The notes under the pieces: generated by a model
What the model was told of the DNA's origin: nothing
Seen by the model: only the letters and a program-made list of their open reading frames with translations
The model's database searches: none
Position numbers and translations under genes: made by a program
From: JAGXRK01 sp963714415
GTDB lineage: Bacteria > Bacteroidota > Ignavibacteria > Ignavibacteriales > Ignavibacteriaceae
DNA: 64,000 nucleotides
Assembly: GCA_963714415.1 (NCBI GenBank)
Contig: CAVQOL010000001.1
Location: 496,001 to 560,000 of the forward strand
Direction of reading: 5' to 3'
Part shown: piece after piece, positions 1-9,793 of the stretch
How the letters are laid out: each line of letters starts with the position of its first letter
Position numbering within the stretch: the stretch's first letter is position 1

Positions 1-630
1 TACTTTTCCAATACTTTTTATTCCGCCAAGAATAACGAGTCCCGTTAAAACCGCAAGACCTATTCCCGTATATTCAACCGGGATATTAAATGAATGATTA
101 ACTGCATCGGCAACTGAGTTTGATTGAACCATATTTCCGATTCCAAATGCAGCAATTGAAGCAAATACGGCAAACAATGCACCTAACCATTTCAAGTTTA
201 ATCCTCGAGAAATATAGTACATTGGTCCGCCACTCATCTGTCCTTTTTCATCAACCACTCTATATCTTACAGCAAGAACGGCTTCTGCGTATTTTGTTGC
301 CATACCAAACAAGCCGGTTATCCACATCCAGAACAGCGCACCCGGACCGCCAATAGCAATAGCAGTTGCAACACCGGCAATATTACCTGTTCCAACAGTA
401 GCAGCAAGTGCGGTCATTAATGCTTGAAAATGTGAGATATCTCCCGGTGTGTCGTCATCATCCTTTCTTTTAACTAACGCAAGCCAGAGAGAATGAAAAA
501 GTTTGCGGAATTGCAATCCACGCAAAAGTAAGGTTAGATAAATTCCTGTTCCTACTAACAGAATTAATAACGGCGGTCCCCAGATAAAATCACTAATATT
601 AGAAAGGATTGTCTGAATTTCGGTTTGCAT
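1..630 (-). CDS. Sodium:alanine symporter family (AGCS) transporter, N-terminal part
   Basis: I translated the minus strand from the ATG at 630; the frame stays open to position 1, giving the first 210 residues of an integral membrane protein cut off by the window edge. The family imports small amino acids such as alanine or glycine with Na+ across the inner membrane. Family hallmarks visible are an N-terminal helix with FIWGPPLLILLVGTG, then TALAATVGTGNIAGVATA, IGGPGALFWMW, KYAEAVLAVRYR and GGPMYYISRG, in the order expected for AlsT/DagA proteins. About half of the usual ~450 residues are present. Substrate specificity cannot be told from this fragment. Confidence 0.93.
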   Translation of the reverse strand, partial: MQTEIQTILSNISDFIWGPPLLILLVGTGIYLTLLLRGLQFRKLFHSLWLALVKRKDDDDTPGDISHFQALMTALAATVGTGNIAGVATAIAIGGPGALFWMWITGLFGMATKYAEAVLAVRYRVVDEKGQMSGGPMYYISRGLNLKWLGALFAVFASIAAFGIGNMVQSNSVADAVNHSFNIPVEYTGIGLAVLTGLVILGGIKSIGKV

Positions 631-709
631 AACAAGCTTCCGTTAATTTTGATGAGATAGATTGAAGGACAGAACAATCTAATAAGTAAACCAGGGTTAG
701 TGCCAATGT

Positions 710-1081
710 TTACAGTTCGCCAAATCCAATTCCGTTTATTGTTTTTATGCTTACTATATTTCTGAACCTGGGGAGAAAGGGAAGGTATATTCCCACAACT
801 TTAACCTTATACTCGGCACCCGGTCTGAAAAGCGGATAGAGTTCGTTGGCGTTTGATTTACCATGGTAATAGTTATTAGAATTAGTGAAAACTTCATCGG
901 CGGTGAAGATAAAATATTTGCCCGGTTCATTGCCAAATTTTTCTTTGTTAATAACCGTTATTGTTATTTCATCCTCGGTGATATATGGCTCAAAGAAAAG
1001 GAAACCAAAAAGAATAACAAAAAATATTATTGCTACTCCGGCCAGAACTGAAAGTTTCACAAATTTGCTGCTGAGCATCAT
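710..1081 (-). CDS. Small membrane-anchored protein of unknown function
   Basis: A 123-residue protein with one hydrophobic N-terminal segment (about residues 8-31) followed by a soluble domain, probably held in the periplasm. The start at 1081 is an ATGATG preceded by a GGAGG-like ribosome site. The soluble part (KYFIFTADEVFTN, LFRPGAEYKVKVVGIYLPFLPRFRNIVSI) resembles small hypothetical proteins with a conserved G-x-x-PF and RNI pattern, but I do not recognise a function. It ends 80 bases from the transporter start on the same strand. Confidence 0.7.
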   Translation of the reverse strand: MMLSSKFVKLSVLAGVAIIFFVILFGFLFFEPYITEDEITITVINKEKFGNEPGKYFIFTADEVFTNSNNYYHGKSNANELYPLFRPGAEYKVKVVGIYLPFLPRFRNIVSIKTINGIGFGEL

Positions 1082-1214
1082 GGTATTAAGCCTCCGAAAG
1101 CATTTTACTTTGCAAATATTTAAAGATGATGGTGAAAGGTTGTTAAATTATTTTTTAAAATCAATATTCTTTTAATAATGATTTCTTGTGATTTTCATAT
1201 TAATCAGCCAATAA

Positions 1215-1535
1215 ACGAAAAAAATTAGCTTATCGAAAAGATTTTTTACCCACACCTTTTCTGCTTGTATTGTTTTTATACTCTTTGTTTCCTGTGTGGA
1301 AAGAAAATTGCCGGATGGAAAAAAGATCAAATTTGATTCTGTTAGAACCTTTAAATTGCGGTTGCCCGAACCATCTGAAATCAATTTAACTTTTTATAGT
1401 AATTTAAAAGAGAACTTCTCTACTATATCTGTGAATAAAATCAAATGGCAAAGAGATTTTTCCAAAGGAATCCTAATGGCACTTTCAAACATCAACAGAT
1501 TAAATACGCTGATGAGATTGGTTTTTTGTCTTTAA
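1215..1535 (+). pseudogene. Remnant of an exported lipoprotein, possibly SdiA-regulated-like
   Basis: After a stop at 1212 the frame reads a basic stretch, a hydrophobic run and a lipobox-like FVSC, then LPDGKKIKFDS and RLPEPSEINLT, which looks like the start of an exported lipoprotein. No ATG, GTG or TTG start is in frame before the signal segment. Sense is lost after about residue 75; a neighbouring frame (1445-1540) continues with NPNGTFKHQQIKYADEIG, which resembles the repeat style of SdiA-regulated beta-propeller proteins. The rest of such a domain (~200 residues) is absent, so this reads as a truncated, shifted remnant. The family assignment is an inference from short motifs. Confidence 0.35.
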
Positions 1536-1611
1536 TTATTATTGATTTTTTGGGGTTTGTGAATTTATTTTTTAGAATTTTAATAAACACAACCGTAGCA
1601 TTGGTTTGTCG

Positions 1612-3015
1612 CTACACTCCCTTCGATTCGCCTCTTATCATTTGCCAAACAGTCATTAATATGATTTGAATGTCAAGTTTAAATGACCAGTTTTCGATGT
1701 ACCAGAGATCATACTCTAACCTCTTTAGTAATCTTTTTCTGTTAACTTCTTCGTCTTCAACATCTCCTCTTAAACCGTGTATCTGTGCCCAGCCAGTAAT
1801 TCCGGGCCGGACATTATATCTTAACTTTATTTCTTCAAATATTTTTTCGTACTGTTGATCGAACATCAGAGCATGCGGACGAGGACCTACAACAGACATA
1901 TCTCCCAAAAGAACATTAATGAATTGCGGAATTTCATCAAGGTTGGTTTTTCTTAAAAACTTTCCTGTCCCGGTTATCCTAGAGTCGTTTGTAACAACCG
2001 GTTTAAATTTGAATTGTTTGTTGTCCCCTGTGTGTACCAATGTTCGAAACTTAAAACACTTAAATCTTTTATTCTTTGCCCCGGTTCTTTCCTGTATAAA
2101 AAATACAGGTCCGCCCGAAGAAAGCTTTATCAAAATCGCTATAATAGGATAGAGCCAGGAGAAAATAAAAATTAGGAACAAGAGCGAAAAGAAAATATCA
2201 AATGTTCTTTTAATGAAACGCCAGTTAACCTCATTTAGAGGCTCTTCGCGAGCAGTAATTATTGGCAGTTTTCCAATTGTGCTTACTTGAAATCTATCTG
2301 CAAGAAAGCGAAAATAGTCCGGAATGATATGTACACTAACCGCGTTAATATTACATATTCGAATAAGCTCGTCTAAGTTTTCTGATGAATCTTGTGGAAG
2401 TGCAATTACAACTTCATCAATCTTGTTCTTATTTAATATTGAATCAATATTTTCAATTTTGCCAATAATGTTCTGTTCTAATAGAGAAGTGTCATCGGCA
2501 ACATAGCCCATAAACTTATATCCGAATTCGGGATTGGATGAAATGGTCTTTTCAAAATTAACAGCCGTTTCGCTATTTCCAATTATTATAAGATTTCTGA
2601 CACCCTTCCCTTTTTTTCGAAGTGATTTTAAAATCTTTTTGAAAAAAACTGTTCGAAGGCTTATAAAGACGGTAAGAAGAAAAGCATAAAAAAGTATGAA
2701 GTTTCTTGTAAACAGATCTTCCTTTACAAGAAAGATAAATAGTACCGCAAGGAATGTTTGAAAAACAATGCTCTTAAGGATATTCGTAAATTGATATGCA
2801 AATGGTCTTGTATAAAACTCATCATAAAAATCAATACTATTTGAATAGAAAAACCAAAGAGTGTTTGCCAACAGAAGCAAAACAAACATTTGTGTTCGGA
2901 GTAGAAGTATTTCAAGGGATTGCGCAAAAACCGCCGAAAGAATAAACGCTATGTTTAAAAGCAATAAATCACTAAGCAGCCGATAAGTATAAATTGATTT
3001 TTTATTAACAATCAT
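1612..3015 (-). CDS. Undecaprenyl-phosphate sugar phosphotransferase (WcaJ/WbaP type)
   Basis: A 467-residue polyisoprenyl-phosphate hexose-1-phosphate transferase. It should load the first sugar phosphate onto undecaprenyl phosphate at the inner membrane, starting repeat-unit assembly for exopolysaccharide or O-antigen. The N-terminal ~115 residues hold four hydrophobic segments, followed by a CoA-binding-like Rossmann region (GVRNLIIIGNSETAV). The C-terminal catalytic domain shows KRTFDIFFS, GGPVFFIQERTG, FKCFKFRTL, FLRKTNLDEIPQFINVLLGDMS, VGPRP and RPGITGWAQ. Length and order match the full-length family. It is the last gene of a minus-strand run, three bases after the upstream glycosyltransferase. 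The sugar (glucose or galactose) cannot be read from the sequence. Confidence 0.95.
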   Translation of the reverse strand: MIVNKKSIYTYRLLSDLLLLNIAFILSAVFAQSLEILLLRTQMFVLLLLANTLWFFYSNSIDFYDEFYTRPFAYQFTNILKSIVFQTFLAVLFIFLVKEDLFTRNFILFYAFLLTVFISLRTVFFKKILKSLRKKGKGVRNLIIIGNSETAVNFEKTISSNPEFGYKFMGYVADDTSLLEQNIIGKIENIDSILNKNKIDEVVIALPQDSSENLDELIRICNINAVSVHIIPDYFRFLADRFQVSTIGKLPIITAREEPLNEVNWRFIKRTFDIFFSLLFLIFIFSWLYPIIAILIKLSSGGPVFFIQERTGAKNKRFKCFKFRTLVHTGDNKQFKFKPVVTNDSRITGTGKFLRKTNLDEIPQFINVLLGDMSVVGPRPHALMFDQQYEKIFEEIKLRYNVRPGITGWAQIHGLRGDVEDEEVNRKRLLKRLEYDLWYIENWSFKLDIQIILMTVWQMIRGESKGV

Positions 3016-3017
3016 AT

Positions 3018-4112
3018 TTAACCAAAGAATTCTTTCGATTTATTATTTACAAACTCGGCAATATTTTTCTCAAATACTTTTCTGCTGAACAATTCCGAAC
3101 GCTGACGAATTATTTGTTTATCAAATTTACTTTCTTCCGATTCAAATTTCTCTACTGCTTCAATTAAAGAATTTGTGTTCTGTTCTTCAAACAATATTCC
3201 TGTTTTATTGTCAATCACTGTTTCGGAAGCACCTCCCTTAATATAAGCAATTACAGGTGTGCCGCAAGCCATTGCCTCAACAACTACAATTCCGAAATCT
3301 TCCTCAGCAGTAAATATAAATGCTTTGGCTCTCATCATTTTATCTTTAAGCACTTCAAATGGCTGGTGACCAATTATTTCAATGTTTGACTTTGCGATAC
3401 TTTTTATTTTTTTCATTTCCGGACCATCACCAATAACAACCAATTTTTTATCGGGCATTTGATTGAATGCTTCAACTGCAAGATCCATTTTTTTATATGG
3501 AACCATCCGTGAAGCAATCAAATAAAAATCTTCTTTTTCTCCAATTTCAAACAGATGCGTATCGACGGGTGGATAAATTACCGGAACATCAATATTATAA
3601 ACGCGTTTTATTCTCTCCCTTATATATTCTGAAATAGCAATAATATGGTTTGGATTTTTTGCTGACCGAAGATCCCATTTTCTTAAATGATTAATAAAAA
3701 GTTTTGCAATAGAACCTTTAAATCCTTTTAGATATTCATCAGCACTTTCCCAGGCATATCGCATGGGTGAATAACAGTAGCTGATGTGAAGCTGATCTTT
3801 CCGGGTTTTTACTCCCTTTGCAACCGCATGCGAACTGGAAATTATAATATCATACTCTGAAAGATCAAATTGTTCAATCGCTTTGGGGAAAAGAGGAAGA
3901 TAGTATCTGTGTTTTTTTCTTGCGAGTGGAAGTTTTTGAATGAATGAGGTTTTCGCTTTTTTGCCCTTAAGAATAATTTTCCTTTGATCAGCGTTTAAAA
4001 AATCAACCAAAGCAAAAACATCAGCTTCCGGCCAGATGTTAGTAAACGATTCAACACACCTTTCCGAACCAGCATAATTAACAAACCATTCGTGGACTAT
4101 TGCTGTTTTCAA
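3018..4112 (-). CDS. Glycosyltransferase family 4 protein
   Basis: A 364-residue GT-B fold retaining glycosyltransferase, cytoplasmic or membrane-peripheral, likely adding a sugar to a lipid-linked repeat unit. The N-terminus MKTAIVHEWFVNYAGSERC is typical of the WbaZ-like subgroup. The C-terminal Rossmann domain has LIASRMVPYKKMDLAVEAF, VVIGDGPEMKKI, and the sugar-nucleotide motif EEDFGIVVVEAMACGTPVIA with the EX7E glutamates. Length is normal. It lies between another GT4 gene (5 bases upstream) and the priming transferase. Mannose or a related sugar is typical of the subgroup, but the donor is not proven. Confidence 0.92.
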   Translation of the reverse strand: MKTAIVHEWFVNYAGSERCVESFTNIWPEADVFALVDFLNADQRKIILKGKKAKTSFIQKLPLARKKHRYYLPLFPKAIEQFDLSEYDIIISSSHAVAKGVKTRKDQLHISYCYSPMRYAWESADEYLKGFKGSIAKLFINHLRKWDLRSAKNPNHIIAISEYIRERIKRVYNIDVPVIYPPVDTHLFEIGEKEDFYLIASRMVPYKKMDLAVEAFNQMPDKKLVVIGDGPEMKKIKSIAKSNIEIIGHQPFEVLKDKMMRAKAFIFTAEEDFGIVVVEAMACGTPVIAYIKGGASETVIDNKTGILFEEQNTNSLIEAVEKFESEESKFDKQIIRQRSELFSRKVFEKNIAEFVNNKSKEFFG

Positions 4113-4117
4113 TTCTT

Positions 4118-5255
4118 CTAATCTTTTTTATAAGTATCAATATATACTTGTTTAGTTTCCATTGCCATTTTTGCAACACTATAATTCTGTTCGGCCTCTG
4201 CTCTGGCATTTTTTGAAATCATTAACCATTCTTCTTTATTATCCGCTATTCTACATATCTGTTCAGCCGCTTCAACAGGCTCATTTATATTATAAAGAAT
4301 CCCGTTTACATTATTATCGATTACGTCTTTATTCCCCACAACATTTGTTGCTATTACCGGCAACCCATGAGCAAAAGCTTCAAGAACACCGAGGGGCAGA
4401 CCTTCCCACCGAGATGTTGAAATATAGCAAAATGAATTTATTATGTGCCGATTAGTATCGAGAACAGGTCCCGGAAAATGTATATAATCATTCAGATTAT
4501 TTTTTGTTGCTATATTCTTTATATGTTCTTCGTTGGGCCCGGAACCCAAAACTTATAAAATTAAATTCGTCAATTCGGTTCATTTTTTTCAATTGCAGTA
4601 TTATTGAAATCAGCAACTCTGTGTTTTTTTGATAGTCGAATCGTGTAAACGTTATTATGGTTTTCGGAGTTTGGTAAAACATATCGGGGGACACAATATT
4701 TGTTGGAATTTCCACGCCGTTATTAATTATTCTAAGCTTATTTTTATTCGCAACTTTATATCTGCGGATCAATTCGTTCTCACCAGCGGAAACATTTACA
4801 AATGCATCCGTAAAAAGACTAAGGATTTTTTCAATCAACAGGTACAGAGATTTCTGAATACTGTTATAACTTCCAATATGCAACCCATGAAAAGTATGAA
4901 CAACCTTTGCTTTTGTAAATGCTCCCAGCAACCTTCCGTAAATACCTGCACCTTTGCCATGTGAGTGAACGATATCTATCTTTTTAGTATTAACAAATTT
5001 TATAAGCTCAATCAGTGTTTTGATTCTAAACTTTCTGTGCGGAATTGTAATAAGCTTCTCGCTTCCACACATTTGGGAGTATCTATCATAGTACGGAAAA
5101 TCATTGGGTGCTGCAAAATAAAAATCAAACTCGCCGAGTAACTGTTTTGTCAATCTGAATATGTGTTCAGGGCCGCCTCCGAAGTCTGCCCTTACAGTAA
5201 TGTGGATTATTTTTTTCTTATTGAGATTCAACTTGCTATATTTTATGTTAAGCAA
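4118..5255 (-). CDS. Glycosyltransferase family 4 protein, split by one frameshift
   Basis: Two overlapping frames together make one full GT4 enzyme of ~378 residues. The upstream frame (5255 to ~4547) has the acceptor-side domain with ADFGGGPEHIFRLT, IVHSHGKGAGIYGRLLG and TFTRFDYQKNTELL. The downstream frame continues with GSGPNEEHIKN, TSRWEGLPLGVLEAFAHGLPVIAT and the expected C-terminus. They join if one C (minus-strand G) in the CCC at 4545-4547 is removed, giving ISFGSGPNEEH. An extra base in a short run suggests a sequence error, though a genuine phase change cannot be excluded. The start at 5255 faces the divergent gene at 5308, so the 52-base gap should hold both promoters. Confidence 0.85.
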
Positions 5256-5307
5256 TTATTTATATTAAAATTCAATTTTATATGAATTATTCTATAACAG
5301 ATTTCAA

Positions 5308-6204
5308 ATGTCCTTTCCTTCGAAAAAAATAAAAATATTATTGCTAGGAGAGGAGTATCATACTAAAGTGTTTTATGAACAACTGGAAAATTATGAAAAA
5401 TCGGTTTTTGAACCTAAATATTTTAACAAGCTGACTGCAGAAATAAATTATAATGAGTTCGATTTGTTTCATCTAATATCATCTCCCCTTCCTCTTATCA
5501 GAACATTAAGCAAATATAAGAAGCCAGTTCTATATCATTGGATTGGGACGGATGTTTATAGACTTATAAACGATTCTTCCATAAAAAAATTTGTTAAAAA
5601 ATTAATTATCAATTCTTCACAGGTTTATAACCTTGTTGTTTCTGAGAATCTTAAATTTGAACTGGAACAGCTTAATATTCCTTCGACGGTAGTTCCGCTG
5701 ACAAAATTAGGATTTGCATCCGAATTGCCTTCTTTGCCCGAAAAATTTTCAGTGCTTTCGTATGTACCGAAAAACCGATGGGATTTTTATCATGGAGATT
5801 TGATTGTTGAATTAGCGGGAAAGATGCCGGATGTTGATTTTCATATTTTAGCTGCAGGAAAAGAAAGGGTTGGCGGGTCGAATTTATTCTTTTATGACTT
5901 TATTAACGATACAATTCCATTTTACAAAAACTGTTCGGTGTTATTGAGAATAACTACTCATGACGGATTACCAAAAATGGTTCTGGAGGCGTTATCTTAT
6001 GGAAGGCAGGTGTTATGGAGTGAAACATTTCCACACTGCTATGCTGTTAAGAATTTAAATGACTGTCTGACTACTCTAAACAAATTAAAATTAAATTGTT
6101 CACACAATACTGGGGGTAAAAAGTTTGTGGAAGATTCGTTCAATGAATCAAAAATAATTGATGACTATCAAAATCTGTGTCAAAAAATAGCATTTAATAA
6201 ATGA
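5308..6204 (+). CDS. Glycosyltransferase-like protein (GT-B fold)
   Basis: A 298-residue protein with a GT-B type layout. The N-terminal half has NEFDLFHLISSPLP and VLYHWIGTDVYRL, where the WIGTDV pattern is common in GT4-like proteins. The C-terminal half has WDFYHGDLIVELAGKMPDVDFHILAAG and RITTHDGLPKMVLEALSYGRQVLWS, which keeps the GLP..EAL motif of the nucleotide-sugar site. The first residues MSFPSKKIKILLLGEEY form the opening beta strand. It opens the plus-strand half of the polysaccharide locus and its stop overlaps the flippase start by ATGA. It is shorter than typical GT4 enzymes (~370), so donor and acceptor are uncertain. Confidence 0.78.
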   Translation: MSFPSKKIKILLLGEEYHTKVFYEQLENYEKSVFEPKYFNKLTAEINYNEFDLFHLISSPLPLIRTLSKYKKPVLYHWIGTDVYRLINDSSIKKFVKKLIINSSQVYNLVVSENLKFELEQLNIPSTVVPLTKLGFASELPSLPEKFSVLSYVPKNRWDFYHGDLIVELAGKMPDVDFHILAAGKERVGGSNLFFYDFINDTIPFYKNCSVLLRITTHDGLPKMVLEALSYGRQVLWSETFPHCYAVKNLNDCLTTLNKLKLNCSHNTGGKKFVEDSFNESKIIDDYQNLCQKIAFNK

Positions 6205-7484
6205 GTAAAATAATAGCCCCGGCAATAGGTATTACGTTTCTGGTTCAACTTGTGGTGTTTCTATTTGGACTCGGAAATAATGTAATTATTTCCCGTTTGT
6301 TAGGCCCCGAAAGTCTTGGAATTTTTGCCACCATTATTGTTATAGTAGAGATTGTTTTTAGAATAGTAAATCCGGGATTAGATACTTCTGCAATTTATTT
6401 TATAAGCAACAAACGATTTGACTTCAGTGAATATACTGGCACATATTTAATTAACACGTTTGTTATAATTGTCCTGGGTTTGTTTATACTATTTATACTT
6501 CAACAAATTGAAACTTTCAATTTATTATCAGAAGCAATTAATTTAAATTTTCTATCGAGCAACTTTGCAGTTATTGTATTTTATTTTTTAGCATTTTTGC
6601 TTTATGAGTTTGGCGTTAAAATTCCCCTGGGACTGCAAAAGTATAGTAGCTACAATAAGATACAGATACTTAAGCCAATTATACTGTTTACTCTTCTTGT
6701 AATATCATATTTGATATTTACTGTTCAATTAAGGTCAGTGCTTGTCGTTGTAGGTGTTTCGTTTTTTATTCCTGCCTTACTTTATTGGCGATTTGCATTA
6801 CCAATTAATTTAACCTGGCGGAAGGAATCCACTGAAAAGTCTGTTCGTTTTGGGATTAAAATAATGCTAGGCAATCTTGTCCAGTATTTAAATTACAGAA
6901 CAGATATTCTTTTAATAGGATTTTTTCTCTCGGGAACCGAGGTCGGCTGGTACTACGTTTCAGTTATTATTGCAGAGCGACTACTGCTTTTAACCCAGGC
7001 AACATCTACCATATTATTACCTTCCGCAAGCAGTTCGGAAGGCCAAAGGGAGAAAACTCCCTTATTGTCCAGATTAAATTTTACTGTTGTTTTTGCCGGT
7101 TCCCTTGTTATTGGTGCAACCGCATACTGGATAGTCCCTCTTCTTTTTTCGGCAGAGTATAGCAGTTCTGTTTTACCTCTTGTCATTATACTCCCGGGAA
7201 TTGTATCATTGTCTGTATCAAAAATTTTATCTGCAGACTTTACATCGCGTGGCTTACCACAATACAGTTTATATGTTAGTCTGTTAAACTTCTGTTTGAA
7301 TATCACTTTTAATATAATTTTAATTCCCAAGATAGGAATTGCAGGCGCAGCACTCAGTTCCACATTATCATATAGTGCGGCATTGCTCTTACAAATTTAT
7401 TTTTATAGAAGATTAACAAATGTCGGGTTAGTTGATTTAATCTTTATAAGAAATGGAGATTTGAAAAAATTAAAAAGTATATAG
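6201..7484 (+). CDS. Polysaccharide flippase (Wzx-like, MOP superfamily)
   Basis: A 427-residue integral membrane protein with about twelve hydrophobic helices. It should flip a lipid-linked oligosaccharide across the inner membrane. The opening GITFLVQLVVFLFGLGNNVIISRLLGPESLGIFATI is the typical first helix pair of the polysaccharide-export members of the MATE/Wzx superfamily. Later segments include GWYYVSVIIAERLLLLTQATSTILLPSAS and GIVSLSVSKILSADFTSRG, as in Wzx proteins. Its start overlaps the previous stop (ATGA), indicating translational coupling. Confidence 0.9.
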   Translation: MSKIIAPAIGITFLVQLVVFLFGLGNNVIISRLLGPESLGIFATIIVIVEIVFRIVNPGLDTSAIYFISNKRFDFSEYTGTYLINTFVIIVLGLFILFILQQIETFNLLSEAINLNFLSSNFAVIVFYFLAFLLYEFGVKIPLGLQKYSSYNKIQILKPIILFTLLVISYLIFTVQLRSVLVVVGVSFFIPALLYWRFALPINLTWRKESTEKSVRFGIKIMLGNLVQYLNYRTDILLIGFFLSGTEVGWYYVSVIIAERLLLLTQATSTILLPSASSSEGQREKTPLLSRLNFTVVFAGSLVIGATAYWIVPLLFSAEYSSSVLPLVIILPGIVSLSVSKILSADFTSRGLPQYSLYVSLLNFCLNITFNIILIPKIGIAGAALSSTLSYSAALLLQIYFYRRLTNVGLVDLIFIRNGDLKKLKSI

Positions 7485-7527
7485 ACAATTTGAATTTAGT
7501 TTTGTCCGCCTTTTTACTTGTAGACTT

Positions 7528-8884
7528 ATGAAAGAGATTAAACCAAGAGATGTGCTGTTTATTTCTTATCTGTTTCCCCCGGTGGCGGGTGGTGGCGTAC
7601 AGCGATCATCTAAATTTGTTAAGTATTTACCACAGTTTGGTTGGAAACCGATTGTACTTACTGTGAAAGAGCCATATGATTTTTACCGTGACGATGAAAT
7701 GATGCAGGATGTGTCGGGAAAATGTGTAATCATCAGAACCTTTTCAATTGAACCTATGAAATTGGTAAGGAAGTTTCTTAAGAAAAGATCCCGGCGCAAA
7801 GTACAAAGTGAATCGTCTGGCACACTTACACAAAAAACATTAAAACCGGGTTTCCTGGTAAAACTAAAAACTTATCTTTTATTCCCGGATAATGAAATAA
7901 TGTGGCTGCCGTTTGCTGTGTGGAAAGGTATGCGGGTAATTAGAAAAAACAAACCTGCCCTGATATATTCTACTGCATCACCATTTACAGATCATCTAAT
8001 CGCCTTATTACTTAAGAAATTTTCCGGGCTGCCGTGGGTTGCTGATTTTAGAGATCTTTGGGTTGATCGTCCGAACTTTCCTAAGAACAAATGGCGGTTG
8101 TTTATTGACAGAAAACTTGAAAAAATGGTAATTGAAAACGCCGATCATGTTGTAACTGCTACTTCGCTGCTGGCTGAGCGATTTAATCAGCTTTACCCCG
8201 CTGAAAAATATACATCAATAACTAATGGTTTTGATGAGGATGATTTTTTAAACACATCGGAATTATTAACTCCAAAAGAAAAGTTCATAATAACTTATAC
8301 CGGAATTTTTAACAAGGAACAGAATCCACAAAAATTTTTTAAGGCTGTTTATAATGTAATTCATCAACGAGAAGATATTGAAAAAGAAAATTAAGCTAAG
8401 AATAGTCGGGCAACTAGATAACCCCGGCGATTTTGCAAATATGATTTACTTCAAACAACTTGGACTAGAAGAGTACTCCGATTTTATTCCATATCTTCCG
8501 CACAAGCAGGTAATTTCAGAGATGTGCCAGGCAAGTATCTTGCTTCTACTTGTTGGAGAGTATCCGCACAATGAAGGTATCCTGACCGGAAAAATATTTG
8601 AATATCTCCGCGCAGGAAGACCGATCCTTGCCGTTGTTCCAACGAATGGTCTGGCTGCAGAAGTCATAAGACAGACTAATTCAGGTTTAGTCGTTTCTAA
8701 TGAAAGTGTGGATGACATGACCAATGGAATCATAAATTTATTTGATCTGTTTATCCAAAATAAACTTGAGGGATCTTTCAATAGAGCCGAAATCGAAAAA
8801 TATAACCGAAAGAATTTAACCGCTCAACTCTCTAATGTTTTTGATAAAATAGTTGCCCTACAAACCAATTCACAGAAAATGTAA
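7528..8884 (+). CDS. Glycosyltransferase family 4 protein, split by one frameshift
   Basis: Two frames form one ~451-residue GT4 enzyme. The first (7528 to ~8390) has the typical start DVLFISYLFPPVAGGGVQRS, then ADFRDLWVDRP and YTGIFNKEQNPQKFF. The second, from ~8381, continues with KIKLRIVGQLDNPGDF, EYPHNEGILTGKIFEYLRAG and RPILAVVPTNG. Removing one A from the five-A run at 8381-8385 joins them as DIEKKIKLRIVG. The FEYL-x-A-GRP motif is typical of this subgroup of surface-polysaccharide transferases. The gene sits 43 bases after the first flippase and 11 bases before a methyltransferase. Confidence 0.85.
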
Positions 8885-8895
8885 GGTCAGGTAAG

Positions 8896-9644
8896 ATGAA
8901 AAGTAAAGAAGAAATAAAAAGTTTTTATGAAAAATTCGCTCAGAATTTAATTCGGGATAGAATTCACCCCAACCCACGTCACTTAAAAATAATTAGTTAC
9001 TTAAAGAATATTTTTATTAGACATAGCTTCAAAAATGCTTTGGAAATCGGATGCGGCATCGGAATTATTTCAGAATTTATTGCTAAAAATGTTTCTGAAG
9101 GTTACCGGAATAGATATCAGTGAGGAGAATATAAAATTTGCAAAAGCCACTGTTAAAAATGTTGATTTTCATTGTTCGGATTTTTTCGAATTTTCAACAG
9201 ACGATAAATTTGATTTCATAACACTTTTTGATGTTCTTGAACATATTCCAAAAAAAAATCACGGCGGTGTTTTTGAAAAAATTAATAAGCTTTCAAATTC
9301 CGATACAGTAATCGCAATCACAGTTCCCGATCCTTACTTTATTTCCTACATAAGAAAGAATAATCCTGAAAAACTTCAGGTAGTTGATGAGAGCATCTAT
9401 CTTAACGAAATGATTTCAGTTTTTAATGAGAATAACCTGGAGATTTTGAAATATGAGAAGTATGGAGTCGATTACGACAGATCAATATAACTTCTATCTC
9501 CTTGGCTACAGAAAAGAGCAATACGTTTTAGAAAAACCATTTGTTGACAAACTGAACATCGTCTTAAAGGTATGTAACAAGCTGTCAGGCGGGATTAACA
9601 AAATTATCGGCAAGATTAGGTATGGAAAATATTTAAAACGTTAA
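8896..9644 (+). CDS. Class I SAM-dependent methyltransferase, two frameshifts
   Basis: Three frames read as one ~248-residue methyltransferase. Frame one carries motif I (NALEIGCGIGIISEFIA). Frame two carries VTGIDISEENIKFAK (motif II), FDFITLFDVLEHIPK (motif III/IV) and TVPDPYFISY. Frame three ends with TDQYNFYLLGYRKEQYV. The joins need one G removed at 9100-9101 (giving SEVTGIDIS) and one T removed at 9472-9473 (giving GVDTTDQYNF). Family members of this kind methylate sugars or sugar chains, or act on small molecules. The position between glycosyltransferase and flippase supports a role in capping or decorating the polysaccharide, which is an inference. Confidence 0.8.
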
Positions 9645-9793
9645 AGTTGATTTTTTTAATTGAAAATCTTACGATTTTATGTTGTCATTTCTTATTACAA
9701 ATAAAATGTAATTATAGAATTTCAATAATTATATTTGGACAAAACTTAATCAAGGATTTACTATTAAGGCATTAATCAGGCACAACTAATATT

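Noticed and set aside
1172..1384. Minus-strand frame of 70 codons
   Set aside because: It overlaps the plus-strand lipoprotein-like remnant, has no convincing ribosome site, and its translation shows no recognisable domain.
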